From Lunularia cruciata (lineage: Eukaryota > Streptophyta > Marchantiopsida > Lunulariales > Lunulariaceae), in assembly GCA_948567375.1 (NCBI GenBank), contig OX419760.1, forward strand, positions 4,774,001 to 4,838,000: a DNA stretch of 64,000 nt, written 5' to 3'. Numbering within the stretch: the first letter of the stretch is position 1; every line of letters starts with the position of its first letter. The notes beneath the pieces were generated by a model. The model saw only the letters and a list, made by a program, of their open reading frames with translations. It had not been told where the DNA came from and did not search any database. A program made the translations under genes and the position numbers. Shown piece by piece: positions 43,947 through 56,200 of the stretch.

Positions 43947-46480
43947 AGCAATCAATTGTAGTATTGAAAGTACAATAACATAAAAAGAAAAGTCATATTG
44001 TCAATGCAAATTGCTTTTGGAGTTGTGCCTTTTGGGACATGTAGAGCACATCCTATGGAGTTGAAAACCTTTGTAGTGAAGTGGCCCCTTTGGAGTTGCC
44101 TAAATCATCAACGTCAGGAAATAATTAAACCTCATTCTTAGTGAAAGTGATTGTTTAATTTCCCATTTGCCTTAGTGTGTTGCAATTTATGGCACAACCT
44201 TCTTTTGGGAGTAGTTCTTGCCCAAGAGCTTAAATAGGTAAAAATAAAGAACTACAAAATATGACCTTTCTCTTCAAATCTAGTCATTTCTGATCCAAAT
44301 CCTTGAGAGAATGACCTATTTCTTACCATTATACCACTTTTTGGTTGACATTAGGTTATCACAACTTCATTAGCTCATACTCAAATGGTAGTTTTCTTTT
44401 TTCCCTAACATCCAGTAAATTGATCGTAAGTATCATGATTTCTCAACTATGTCACATTATATAGTGGTGATTAAGAATCAATTAAGTTTGATAAGAATGC
44501 AATGTACTATAAATTTAAGTATGTAGTGATGTTACAAAACTAAACCATAATATAATCATTTTTAGAATCAATAATACTATCTCAATTATAAATTATCACT
44601 TTTTATATTAAATAATTTTTATATTTATATTAATTATATTCTTTAAAATATAATTAAAAAAAATTGATCTACTTAAAAAATAGAGGATTATCAAACAGAT
44701 AACTGTTCCATTGGAAGGACTTTTGATTAATGGACTTTATTTTGAATCAACTTGCATGCAAGAAGGTTTCTAAATCTCAATTAACCTTGTTAAAATTAAA
44801 ATTTTGCAGTCAAGAATGCTACTAACAAATTTGAAATTTTTTTGATATAGAAAAAGGCTTAGTCAAGTCATTGAGTATTTCCAATTAGCAATGAGTTTTT
44901 CAAATCCAAATGAAATGGCCAGAGTCTAATCTATACAATTTTTTCTATCAATTTACTTTTAATAAAATCATGTAGTTTATATTCAAGCTTCAAGCTCTAA
45001 TATATAAATAGAAGATAAAACAAACATAGATAGGAAGAGCTATAAGAATAGATCAACCTAATAAAGATCAACATCGTAAACATGGAACACTAACTTCTAT
45101 GTATCAAGTTTATTACTTGAATTGAACATCTTACATTGTTGCATTTATTTAACTTAAAATTTCTGAAGAAGAATTATATTATTTTTCCTACGTATGTAAG
45201 ATTGATAAATTATATCTGTTCTAGGGATGTAGAATAAGAAGTCATGAACTTTTTAATATCAAATATTGACTCCGTCCAATGTTGACTTAAGGATTATGCA
45301 ATATCTACGCATCAATTGGACTTTTGACTAATACAACTTGAAATATAGTTGAAATTTTCAGATTTGTGATTTGCTTGATGTTTGGCATTATATTTCTTAA
45401 TAGAATTAATCCAAAATATTTCACTAAGATACCCTTTTATATTACAATTCGTAATTATTCAATAATATCTTTATACCAAAATATATCCATAATCCAAAAT
45501 ATCGATTATTTTTGTAACGTTTACTTTCTCAAAATCTAAATGTTTATTTGTATCGATGCTTCTAGTCCTTATTAGAATCATGACTCAACAGTTTTAAATT
45601 AGTATTGGTTTCACAATGAGGGAAGTAGATTTTGATTGATGTGATTACATCAAGATATCAAGGGTTTCATTGTATGAAATACATCCTCGTTAAGGTCAGA
45701 AATCGTATAGTGAATTGTCTTGTCCCTTTTGTAATGTATAGTAAGGCGTATGATGGATTGCTTAAAACCATCGAAACAGACGTCTTATTAGGTTTTAATT
45801 ATTCTACTTTAAGACATAAATTTTGACTCGAATATTACGTAAAAAGGTTAGAATCACCAACCAGACTGACGTATATTAAAAGGGTTGTTAAAAAGATGAT
45901 ATCGCACTTTACTTTATTCTGCAGCAACACCAACAAAGACCCTATCTAATATGTCGCTATTTACACCCATGCGGACGATCAGAACTAAATGTGACATAAT
46001 CTACATCATAAGGATTACTACATCAGGCAACAGTAACCTGCTCCATAAATAAGCGAATTCTATGCCAAGTTAGGATGTCAATATTATGACGAATGACCAA
46101 GTTCATAACTTCTCTCGTCACAAGGAGAATTTATCTTGATAACGGCTACATATTTGGGGACGAGAGGGTATACTAGTCTAGACGCCTTTTTGTTAGAGAT
46201 TTTCCTGGTTGTGCATGCAAGTAGATGATATAGGAGGATCTCATGAATTCTATAAATTTTGAAGAATGACATTGGATTAAACATAGAAGCATATTTCTTG
46301 AAAGTAAATTAATCTATTTTAAATTCATCCGTTTTACCATTTTTGGAATTATAGAAAAGTACTTAGAATGATAGCCCTGATATATGGATTGACTCATATG
46401 GAATAATAGGGGATATTGTAGATAGTGTGAAGGTGTATTTCATTCCAAAAATACAAACACATTTTCCTCTAAAACGGGGC
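43947..46480. other. Very AT-rich stretch without supported gene
   Basis: Short frames only (for example plus 45632-45826). Long A/T runs are present around 44560-44680 and 45380-45560. No inverted-repeat boundaries or duplicated flanks could be fixed by eye. Confidence 0.5.
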
Positions 46481-46484
46481 TTAG

Positions 46485-46570
46485 CCCCATTTTACCTTTT
46501 TGTCTCACCCTTGAACGGCCTGATGGGGTCTTCCCATCCTTCGTGTTTTCTACGCGGTCGTTATTTTCTT
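46485..46570 (+). repeat. Isolated 3' tail of family D with the preceding conserved block
   Basis: GGGGCTTAGCCCCATTTTACC (46477-46497) corresponds to GGGGTTTAACTCCATTTTACC in D1. It is followed by CCCTTGAACGGCCTGATGGG, GTCTTCCCATCCTTCGTGTT and TCTACGCGGTCG. This is the best-preserved isolated tail. Confidence 0.75.
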
Positions 46571-47230
46571 CCTTCCCTCTCTTTGGTCTAGGGGTCCTCC
46601 GTCATAAAAGTAATGGATTTTGAAAAGTGGGCTGCCTTCTACTATATTACACTATCTAGTGAAGTGCATAAATTTTCAATATAAATTAATATATAGAATA
46701 AAAAGAAGAATTTTATATTACTAATTTATGACTTCAGTAAAAGTTCAAAAACCGAATATTGCCAAATTTATAAATATAGGTATTGATATATCGTTCTCTA
46801 GGTGGACCTGTAGTATCGGAGTAGCCAATTTTCCTCAAAATCCGCGCTTCGTTCATAAAAACCAAACGCTAATGGGTTTTGATTTCCCTCAATGAATGAA
46901 GGAAAAAAATATTTCAAATTGAATGGATTTATCTCTCTGCCCGGCAGTAATTGAATTAACCAATGATCATTATTCATATAGCCTTCCGTGAAACTGCTTA
47001 TATTGTGAAGTATCTACTTAGATTGCAGTTTAATTTTCTTTATTTGACCACTCAAAGATTATAAGCCAATTTCCTATACAGTCTATTGAACATGAATTAC
47101 AGTCATATTCTTAGGAAATCTGTGGTACTCATTTGTATCTGTATGATCTCATTTGGTTATTCCATTCCATAAGTGTAACTTGCAAAGTTAAAACCAAAAC
47201 TTGCGTTTTATCCTTACCTCTTACGTTTCA

Positions 47231-47280
47231 TCCTTGTACGGATTGATGATCTTCCCATCCTACATGATCGCCTATTTCTT
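47231..47280 (+). repeat. Isolated 3' tail of family D, short copy
   Basis: TCCTTGTACGGATTGATGAT then CTTCCCATCCTACATGATCGCC. It matches the tail with a small deletion and is followed by TTTCTTCCTG and an A-run. Confidence 0.65.
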
Positions 47281-47403
47281 CCTGAAAAAAAAACTATTTA
47301 AGTCAAAGAATATAAGGTTGTAATAAGTTTAGAATTAGAGAAGAGCTCTTTGTACGATCTAAACTTAAATCCATACAATAGAAGCGAGGGCAAAATCTAT
47401 CAG

Positions 47404-47490
47404 TACTAAAATTCATCCGATTTTGGACTTGTTTAGTCGATTATCGGTACGAAAATTCATCCGATTTTGGACTTGTTTAGTCGATTATTC
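47404..47490. repeat. 44-bp tandem duplication
   Basis: The block TAC(T/G)AAAATTCATCCGATTT ... TTTAGTCGATTAT occurs twice with a period of 44 bp, directly left of the A2 3' terminus. The two copies are nearly identical. Confidence 0.85.
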
Positions 47491-47502
47491 AAATATAGTT
47501 GG

Positions 47503-47659
47503 GTCGTGCATGCATATATGCATCGTTATATAACATACATCATTACATAATATACATTGCTGTCAACATCATATACTATAGAAACACAATTCACACATAA
47601 ATTCTAAAATACCACAATAATCATATCGTTTACAACTCAAATCAATATTTGATATGATC
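47503..47659 (-). repeat. A2 3' terminal repeats: end of A and B copy 2
   Basis: On the minus strand, 47659-47617 is the end of A (…AAACGATATGATTAT). It is followed immediately by B copy 2, TGTGGTATTTTAGAAT, from 47616 to about 47503, ending GCACGAC. The A-to-B junction is the same as in A1 (GATTAT/TGTGG). Confidence 0.78.
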
Positions 47660-48344
47660 TATAATATCCATTTGTGCATATGTGTGATATTTAACTTTAT
47701 ATTACAAGTACTTGAAAGATATTATTTATATAGAGATAAAGGATGATTCTACATTAGTCATGATTAGCTACAGTTAGTTATAACTAAGATAGAAGAGACT
47801 TTACTTTAGAGGAAATTGGAAAAGATGAGCACCACTCTTTTGGATTCTAGTGTGTTGACTTGGTATTATTCCTAGGTGTTTGGCTTTGAGGAAAAAATTG
47901 AGAACTCTTGAGCCCGCAAACCTTTTTGTTTTGGATTCTTCTATAGTCCAAGGATAGCCCATGTGAAGGAATCTTTGACTTAGTGGTTGGGTCAAGATAA
48001 GATCACATGCTTAGGAAAATATGCCCATGTGAATGGATATTCTTTTCTACTTTTTGACTTTATTTGACTTTTAGCCTAGTAACTTGAGTTACTCCAATAA
48101 TTAATAACTTTGGTACGGAACTATTTGACACGTATATAAACAAGGGGTGAGGAGGTACTCATCATCTTTTCATTTGCAATTATCTCTCTCTCATTGAGTT
48201 CTCTAGTGAGTAATGTCTTGAGTCTTGGAGTGTTAGCCTTGGAGGAGTATGATGGAGTTGGGGTTCTTTGCCTTCTTAGTCCATGGTATGCTACCATAAT
48301 AGCCATCAGAGGTTCATCCTAAGTGAGAGACAGGCCAGTTCACA
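47660..48344 (+). repeat. B2 5' LTR
   Basis: About 685 bp, colinear with the B1 LTRs. It starts in decayed form (TATAATATCCATTTGTGCAT) and ends CACA before the primer site TGGTTCCGTTGTCGGGAC at 48349-48366. Contains the same TATATAAACAAGG block. Confidence 0.9.
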
Positions 48345-49203
48345 TTTTTGGTTCCGTTGTCGGGACCTCGCTAGAAGGCAAGATAATGTTCCGTGTTCAA
48401 TTCTACATTAGACAGAAGGAGGCTATGAGAGCTCACTTGGAGAGAACAATAGGAGAGAAGAGGGCTGAACTTATGTTAGAGAACCAAGATCCATTTGTAT
48501 ACCCTGTAGTTCATTATGATGTCTTTGAAGTGATTTTGTACATCTTGTACACATGAGAGGATTTGGAGAGATTGTGTGAGGTGGATTGCAGATTTTGGGG
48601 ATTAAGGTGATTTTGGGCAAAATCTCAAATTTGAGATCTGAACTTGAAATTTCTACACATGATAGCTTGGGTTATCTTTCAGTTTGCACAGTTAGAGTTA
48701 TTGTGAGATCTATTATGCGCATTGGGCTAGAATTTTTGAAAGTTGATAGTGTAAACTACTCCCACAATTGCATGCTCTCTGGACAAATGTACAAAGTCTT
48801 CCATTTCTTTAATTTTTAGTGGATTGTTGTGAAACTTTCCAAGAGAATTTATTATGTTATACACTACCTTTTGACACATAAATTAGAGAGAGATCATTCT
48901 TAAGGAAGGAATTATGAGTTTTTGAAGTGAGGGGGGGTGGTTTTTAGACCAAATCTGAAATATGTGTGTTGAATAGAAAGGTGTCTAGGCCAAATGGCTC
49001 AATGAAAAATTTTTAAATGTGCAAGGAAGGATGCCCTAGAGTTGTGATCAAGTGTGAAAAATTTCAAAGGACTGTCACATACCAGTTCAGAGATTTGAGT
49101 GAAATTGTGAGGAATGGTCAATTTTGCAAAGTGGAGATCTCATGCATCAGGAGTTTGAGAGCAACAAAAAGCATGTTTGAGTGTTTAGATTCATCTTGGG
49201 AAC

Positions 49204-49677
49204 ATGGAGGGTCATCAAGAGAGGAAATTGAGACTATGCAAGGTTCCAAAAGGGTTTGAGGTGATTGTAGGGGTGGATTTGAGGAAAAGAGAATTTACAA
49301 TAGAATTTGAAGAGAGTGTTGAGAGGATTTAAAAATCTACGCCACTTGGTGGAAAGAGCAAGTCTAAGTGCTTTCTATGTGGAGAGAAAGGAAATAAGGC
49401 GAGTTCATGTCCATTGACCTTTGAGAGAAAGAGATTGAGGGAAAGGAGAGGCTTACTTGACTTGGGTTTGCATGTTGGACCTTCTTCACCAAGATTGGGA
49501 GGGAGAAGATCTAAGACCAAGGAGTTGTGTGAGGTTTGTGGAGTTGAAGGACTTCCAAAAGGACATGAGTGTAGTGGAGTAAAAGCACTTTTGGAGACTT
49601 TGGTGAAGGATCTTGGAGAGAGTCTTAGTATAGGTACAAAAATACTACCACCTTCATCAACTAGTTCTCAAGATTAG
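49204..49677 (+). pseudogene. B2 accessory ORF with CCHC zinc knuckle
   Basis: Same frame as the intact B1 ORF, but a TAA at about 49330 breaks it. CFLCGEKGNKASSC has lost the knuckle His (His to Asn), and CEVCGVEGLPKGHEC is kept. An overlapping upstream frame (49017-49259: EIVRNGQFCKVEISCIRSLR) is also conserved with B1 in the decayed form and may be an earlier part of the same protein. Confidence 0.6.
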
Positions 49678-49908
49678 TGATGGAGATAATCTTTCAACTT
49701 ATGGATAAACTATCCATGAAAGTTAGATTAATATGCATTCTAGGATTTGATGTTGCTATAGAAGTCTTGGAGCAACCTGAACCTTTTGTGTTCTCTAGGG
49801 TGGATTATTCTCAAATGGTGTTAGTCATGTACATACTCTATTAGTTATAAAGTGAGAGAAAGAAAAGTAAAAAAAATTGAGAGAAAAGAAAGATAATGAG
49901 GGGTTAAG

Positions 49909-51510
49909 ATGAGGAAACTTCCGGTTTTATTTGGCAAGGATAGAGAAGATGTGGAGGCCTTTGTGAGAGACTTCAAGAGAGCTTGCATGGGAAACAATGA
50001 GAGGAGGAAGAATGAGTGGGCCTCATTATTACCAGATTTCTTTGAAGATGCAACACTTACATGGCATGAGTCAGAATACCAAAAGAGAGAGAGGAGAGAT
50101 GGGGAAGAAGAGTCTAAGGAGACTTTGAATTTAGCATTCATTGAGAACTTTCTTCTAGATGAGAGTTATGAGAGATTGATAAGGGAAGTTACCTTTCTCA
50201 AACAAGGAGATGGAGAGAAAATGAGAGTCTATGTGGAAAGAGTGGAAAAGTTAAAGTCCAGATTTTACATAATGTTGAGGAAAGGTGGGGATGATGTGGA
50301 GACTACAGTGGTTGGCATAACGGCCATGCTCACCAAGAATTTTATGGGATAGGTGAGATATGAGAAACCTTCTTCCAAGGTTGAAGCTATCAAGATCACA
50401 ATTTGTATAAAGGAGAGTTTGGAAGGGGATGAGAGTGATTTGGTGGTGAAGGAGGTTGTGCATCCTCCTCAAGGCTATAAGTATTATGGAGCTTCTAATA
50501 CTTTGGTGGCAAGGGTTACACCACAAGTAGTAGTTGCTGCAGTTCTTGCACCTCCACCAAAGGATCCACTTCAAACCATCACAGAACAACTTGCAGATCT
50601 CAAGATCAGTGTGGTGCAACTATGGGAGAAGAGAGAGGTGGATCAGAATGTAAGGAGAGTGCCTAGGAGTTATAGAAACTATCCATATAGAGGAGGCCAA
50701 CCAGCCAACAATTTCAATGATAGAAATTGTTTTGGTTGTGGAGGAAGAGGCCATATCCAAAGGAATTGCCCAAATTCCACTTACCATGGAGGAAAGGGTT
50801 ATGAGAGAGCCAATAGAGGGAAAGAGGGAGGTAGTGAAACCCAAGTGGCTCCTAATCCAAACAAAGGTAAGGGGATAGCATCCATAGATGTGGTTGAGAG
50901 CAAGTATGAGAAAGGGGAATGCTCAAACTCCAAGGGTCTTAATTTGGAGCTTTTGGCACAAGAAAAGATGAGAGCTCGTTTTGCAAAGGATGTTCACTCT
51001 TCTCAAGGATTTACTCCAAGCAAGGATACTCCTATGTCTACTAGGAGCACTTGCACCTCAACACCATTGATAACAAAGGCTCCAAGAAAGAAGTTGGGGA
51101 TGGAGGATTTCTTGATTTCAAAGCAACAATGGAACTACAATGTGTTGGAGGATGTTGGTAGTCACAAGGCTAACATCACAATGGGCCAATTGATTGCTTT
51201 GAACCCTACCTTGAGAAAAGAGCTTAGAGGTGGTTTGAGTTCTACAAGAAGCAGGAGGAAGAAGAAGGAAAAAGCTCCAATATCAATGGAGGTGGTGGAT
51301 GCCAAGCTAGCACCATGGGAGGCTTGTGAATATGCCTCCAAAATTGATGTGAGAGTGAATGGTCACAACATCAAGGATGCACTTGTTGATGGAGGATCAA
51401 CAATGAATGCCATGTTAGAAAGGTTGATGAAGAAGTTGGGTATGATACCCTCAAGACCTTCAACATTTGTGGTGAGCATGGCAAACAAACAACAAGTTTG
51501 ACCAATAGGG
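49909..51510 (+). pseudogene. B2 gag and protease
   Basis: One frame with a single TAG (50350) and TGA (51499). Capsid segment ERRKNEWASLLPDFFEDATL; proline-rich LAPPPKDPLQTI; zinc knuckle CFGCGGRGHIQRNC; a linker of about 170 residues absent from B1; then protease with ALVDGGSTMNAM (Asp at 51388, DGGS rather than DSGA). The second protease signature YDLLLGRPWL follows at 51585-51615. Nearly intact. Confidence 0.88.
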
Positions 51511-52987
51511 GTGATGGATAAAGTGGTAGTTTTAGTTATGGGAGTTCAAAATCTCATGACTTTCCAAGTCTTGAAGGATTCAAGCTATGACTTACTTCTT
51601 GGGAGGCCATGGTTGAGAGCAGCAAGCACAACTGATCGATGGCACAAAGGGTACATGAGGATTGCGCTATCAAACCATAGAGTCACAGTTCCTATGACTA
51701 ACACCACCAACACTTCACATTCAAATACACCATCTTGTGATTATTGGGAATCAGATTCTGAAGAAGGAGCTTCAAGTGTGGACACAAGCATGGAAGAGGA
51801 GACTTCCATGGAGGAGGATGAATCTGAATCTGATTCAGATGTGTATCCCTTATGTACTATAGATTTTTCACCTAAGCTAGAGGTTTTGAAGGACCTATAT
51901 AAATCACCATTGACACTTGAGGAGGTAGAGAGAAAGTTATCTACCCTCAAGTATGGTCCAAATGTTACCAAGGAGGAGAAGGTGAGATTTGAGGAGATTT
52001 TCCACAAGTTCATCTATGTGTTTGCTTTCAGTTACAAGGATTTGAAGGAAGTCACCTTGGAGGAGCACAAAATAGAGGTGGAATCACATGCAAGACAAAT
52101 CCACCAAAAGCAACGTCGCATTCGCCCACCAATATCTTTGGTTGTGAAGGAGGAGATTGATAAGCTCAAGGAGGCTGGATTTATCTTTGAGGTAGAGAAT
52201 TCAGAATGGGTGTCTCCAATTGTCATTGTGAAGAAAAAGAATGGCAAGCTTTGGGTTTGTGTGGATTACAAGAAGCTCAATGCTGTTACCAAGAAGGACT
52301 ACTATCCATTGCCATTCATTGATGAGATCTTGGAGGAGGTTGCAGGTCATGAGAGGTACGGTTTTGGAGATGGTTATAGTGGATATAACCAAATCAAGAT
52401 TGCACCAGAGCATAAACAACTCACCACGTTCACCATACCTTGGGGAACTTATGCTTTCAAGGTCATGCCTTTTGGGCTTTGCAATGCTCCAGCCACATTC
52501 CAATGGTTCATGAACAAGGTATTTGAACCTTTCATTGGGAAATTTGTGAGAGACTTCATTGATGACTTTTGTGTCTATGGGAGCAAGGAGGAGCACTTTG
52601 AGCACCTAGTCAAGGCAAATGATGCAACGATTGGGTGAGGCAAATGCATCACTCAACCCAGAGAAGTGCATTTTTGGATGTGAAGAAGGTCTACTTTTGG
52701 AACACATCATCTCCAAGGATGGAATAGTAGTTGATCCTGAGAAGGTGAGGAAAATCTCAGACCTTCCATTCCCTTCAAGCTTGAAAAAGTTACGCCAATT
52801 GTTGGGGATGGTTGGGTACTATAGGAGGTTCATCTTCTCATTTTCCAACAAGGCTTATGCATTGACTATCTACATGAAGAAGGGTTTAGATTACATGGTG
52901 ATTTTGGAGGACAAGGAGACTCTCAAAGCTTTTGAGGAGCTCAAGCAATCCCTTGTTGTAGCTCCAATTCTTGTTAAACCTGATTAG
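51511..52987 (+). pseudogene. B2 reverse transcriptase
   Basis: WVSPIVIVKKKNGKLWVCVD (fingers), RYGFGDGYSGYNQIKI (motif A, Asp in GDGYSGYNQI, the style of Tat/Athila elements), TYAFKVMPFGLCNAPATFQW (motif B) and FIDDFCVYGS (catalytic Asp pair at 52561-52566). A frameshift occurs at about 52617, then MMQRLGEANASLNPEKCIFG continues to the thumb LRQLLGMVGYYRRFIFSFSN. A TAG at 52985 starts the RNase H break. An acidic segment (EEETSMEEDESESDSD) precedes the RT. Confidence 0.9.
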
Positions 52988-53927
52988 AGTAAGCCTTTCA
53001 TCCTCTACATTGATGCTTCTAAGGTAGCTATAGGATGCACTCTTAGTCAATTTGACCAAGATGGGCATGACCATCCAATAGCTTATGCTAGTAGGCAGAT
53101 GGTTTCAGCAGAGAAGAACTACTATGTCACAGAGAGAGGATGGTTGGCAGTGATCTTTGGTCTCAAGAAGTTTAGACACTACTTGATTGGAGGGAAAGCC
53201 ACCATTATCATAGATCACAAGGCTTTGAAGTACATCTTCAACAAGCCTAATGTTGAAGGGAGACTAGCAAGGTGGATGATACTCTTGTCTGAGTATGATT
53301 ACACCATTGAGCATAGGCCAGGAAAGAAACATGCAAATGCTTATTTGTTATCTAGCGCCTATGATCATGATGGAGATGAGCTAGTGGATGATTCCTTCCT
53401 AGATGAGGAGCTCATGAAAATCTCAATCACTCAAGAGGTTCCAATGGAGTACAAGGAGATTGTGGATTTTGTGACAAGAGGTAACTATCTAAAAGGGATG
53501 CATGCTAGGGAGAGGAAGGCCCTTGCAGCAAGATCTAGACCTTACACAATGGTGGAGGATATTCTTTTTCACCAAGGAGCAAATGGTCTACTTCAAAGAG
53601 CAGTGGGTAAGGAAGAGTCTATCTCACTCATAGAGGAGTTTCATGAAGGTTTAGTGTGTGGAGGACACTTTGCAAGAAAGGTGACTGCTTTCAAGATTCT
53701 AGATGCAGGTTACCATTGGAGAGGGATTTTCAAAGATTGTCTTGATTATTGCAAAACTTGTCATGTTTGTCAAGCTTTTGCTAAAAATTCTACATCCACT
53801 CCACCACTTAGATCAATTGCATTGCTAGGACCTTTTGAGAAGTGGGGAGTTGATTTAGTAGGTCCTCTCAATTGAACCCCAAGGAACAATTGGTACATTG
53901 TGGTAGTTACTGATTGGTACATTGTAG
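52988..53927 (+). pseudogene. B2 RNase H and truncated integrase
   Basis: RNase H (NYYVTERGWLAVIFGLKKF, LIGGKATIIIDHKALKYIF) then the integrase zinc region (HEGLVCGGHFARKV, CKTCHVCQAF) and core start (EKWGVDLVGPLN). Ends near 53875-53927, where a 20-bp repeat of ATTGGTACATTGTGGTAGT marks the deletion into the LTR. The second Asp and Glu of the integrase are lost. Confidence 0.88.
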
Positions 53928-54314
53928 TAGTCCAAGGATAGCCCATGTGAAGGAATCCTTGACTTTGTGGTTAGGTCAAGATAAGATCACATGCTTAGGG
54001 GAATATGTCCATGTGAATGGATATTCCTTTCTACTTTTTGACTTTATTTGACTTTTAGCCTAGTAACTTGAGTTACTCTAGTAATTAGTAACTTTGGTAA
54101 GTAACTATTTCACAAATATATAAACAAGGGGTGAGGAGGTACTCATCATCCTTTCATTTGCAACTATCTCTCTCTCATTGAGTTCTCTAATGAGCAATGT
54201 CTTGAGTCTTGGAGGAGTATGATGGAGTTGGGGTTCTTTGCCTTCTTAGTCCATGGTGCGCTACCATAATAGCCATCAAAGGTTCATCCTGAGTGAGAGA
54301 CAGGCCGGCTCATA
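53928..54314 (+). repeat. B2 3' LTR, 5'-truncated
   Basis: Begins inside the LTR at AGTCCAAGGATAGCC and continues to GGCTCATA at 54314. About the first 300 bp of the LTR are missing through the internal deletion. Confidence 0.88.
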
Positions 54315-54318
54315 GATC

Positions 54319-54812
54319 TGATCCTCAATAACAATACAGTGATTATAGTCAAGCCACACCCACTCTAGCTAAGAGAATCCAGGTGATGCTCACTGGCTTT
54401 TTGTCCACTCTAGCTAAGAACTCAAAGGCTCACCATCAGAGAAGTGAGCTCTCTAGAGCTGCACTTGTAGGGTATACTCCTAATTCAACCTAGGTCTCAT
54501 CCCAATGGTCCCGATAATAGCACACCCGACGGTGCAGACAGTGGTCTAGCTATGAAGTCATTAACCTAAACACAAAATTTGATAGTCAGAAAGTAGTCTA
54601 TGAGTAACTGCTAAGATGCCTCTTACTACTATCACTGGAACTCCAGTGTCCAAGCAATCTAGATGAGACACTACAAATGGCATGACAGATGTTGTGGGTA
54701 TATACATTGCTACCCAATATACATTGCTACCCAACATACATCACTACCCAACATCATACACTATAGAAGCACAACTCACACATAAGTCATACATAAACTC
54801 TAAAGTGCCACA
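54319..54812 (-). repeat. A2 3' terminal repeats: B copy 1 and most of A
   Basis: B copy 1 runs from TGTGGCACTTTAG at 54812 to 54688 and includes a short tandem array (TACATTGCTACCCAA, three units, 54705-54755, plus strand). A starts TGTCATGCC at 54687 and continues to the B2 insertion at 54315. It resumes at 47659. Confidence 0.8.
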
Positions 54813-54987
54813 ATTGCCCCCCTAGTTGGCAGTTAGGTCCCTCTAACTTCAAATAGCCATCTACTCCAAGTATATGGTATACCCTATGATGGGCAAAGAT
54901 CAGGAGGCCAGGTGCTATGGAGCCCCATCCTTACTCGCATGTATGCAATCTATACCATATAAAGAATAAACTAGCTATAGGTCAAGT

Positions 54988-55524
54988 ACATCTAGGACAT
55001 AACCATTGTCCCTAAGGAACCACCATGAGGGGAGGAGTCATACATGCCATATGCCATCCTCTCAAACAACTATCACACACTAACATAGTAGCAGCTCCAC
55101 TAGAAGAGCCACATAACATACACCTCAAGCCTACACGTACAAGTGCCAAGCTTGGGTCCATAGTACCACCAATGTTTGGGAGGTGGCATGGCGCACAATT
55201 GCGCACATGATCCTTCCAAATAACACCATCATGTCCTTCCAACACAAGGACTCTAGATGGCAAAACCTCATGCACTCTCAAGATAGTGCAGCCTATCAAA
55301 ACATCAAGTGTCCTCAATGCTGCTTGATGTAGATATACATAGTCTCTTGGATGAAATCTACGGATTGAGGGTCTATAACCTCCTCCTTGAATGATAACAT
55401 AGCATAAAATATCTCTATGCTGAGCAATTGCCAAGTTCTCAAAGGCCATCGGCATCACTCTATGAAAGATCTTTGCCTGTTGAGAACATGCACTCATCCA
55501 TCCATCTGGGTAATCCAAGTCCAA
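54988..55524 (-). pseudogene. A2 integrase C-terminus and PHD finger
   Basis: VHEVLPSRVLVLEGHDGVIW and HVRNCAPCHLPNIGG precede the PHD finger at 55122-54988: CMLC, CDSC, GWHMAC, then after one TAG WLCPRC. All eight zinc ligands are present in both A copies, despite decay elsewhere. Confidence 0.85.
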
Positions 55525-56200
55525 AACTACAATAACATCTTGACGAATGGCTACAAGTAAATTTGGATCTCATCCATAGAGTAGGAAGTAAGGAGAGAAG
55601 GATGCTAAGGAGGCTTGCCAGCTGAACCAATAGCCCATGGCCAACCAAGGTAAATGGAGATTCCAATCTCCCAAGTGGCCTCTTTGCAAACCATACTTTC
55701 ACAATCGTCTCTTCATTGTCTGAACCACTCTCTTTGCTAAGTCATCTGCCTTAGGGTGATCTCGGGATGTAGTATGGTGATCAATCAAAGCCTTGTCACA
55801 CAAGACTTGAAACTCCCTCAAGAACTCTGTACCCTGATCAGTCAAAACCTCAGCTAGTGCACCAAAATGACAAAGAACTTGATCTAGGAACGAGTAAGCT
55901 GTCCCTTCACTAGACTTGTTAGGAAGTGCCACCAACTCAATCCACTTGGAGAAGTGCTCCACCATCACCAAAACATACTGATGATGTCTCACAGTCGGCG
56001 GTAAAGGTCCAAAAAAATCCAAACTCCAACAATAACCCAATCCCATGATAGGTAATGGGTATAACTGTGACATAGGAGCATTGAATGATGCTCTAACTTG
56101 GTCACAAACCACACATCTGGCAACAAACTGCTGTACCTTGGTCTGCATACCGTGCCACCAATAATGACTCTGGAGTAAGCTATATGTATGCTTTATTCCA
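55525..56200 (-). pseudogene. A2 integrase
   Basis: The zinc region half RCVVCDQVRASFNAPMS is intact. YCWSLDFFGPL (Asp), EVLTDQGTEF (Asp) and HPKADDLAKRVVQTMKRRL follow, again with Lys (complement at 55732-55734) where Glu is expected. Open from 56148 to 55699, then shifted. The core is better preserved than in A1. Confidence 0.8.

Larger units (their letters stand above)
47656..54318 (+). mobile_element. Element B2: second copy of the Tat/Athila-like retrotransposon, inserted in A2, with GATC target duplication
   Basis: Element 47660-54314, flanked by GATC at 47656-47659 and 54315-54318. 5' LTR, primer site, accessory ORF, gag, protease, reverse transcriptase, RNase H and the first half of integrase are present. 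An internal deletion joins integrase at about 53927 to the middle of the 3' LTR. The LTR termini have decayed from TGTAACACTC to TATAATATCC and from CACA to CATA, mainly by C-to-T and G-to-A changes. Confidence 0.9.
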
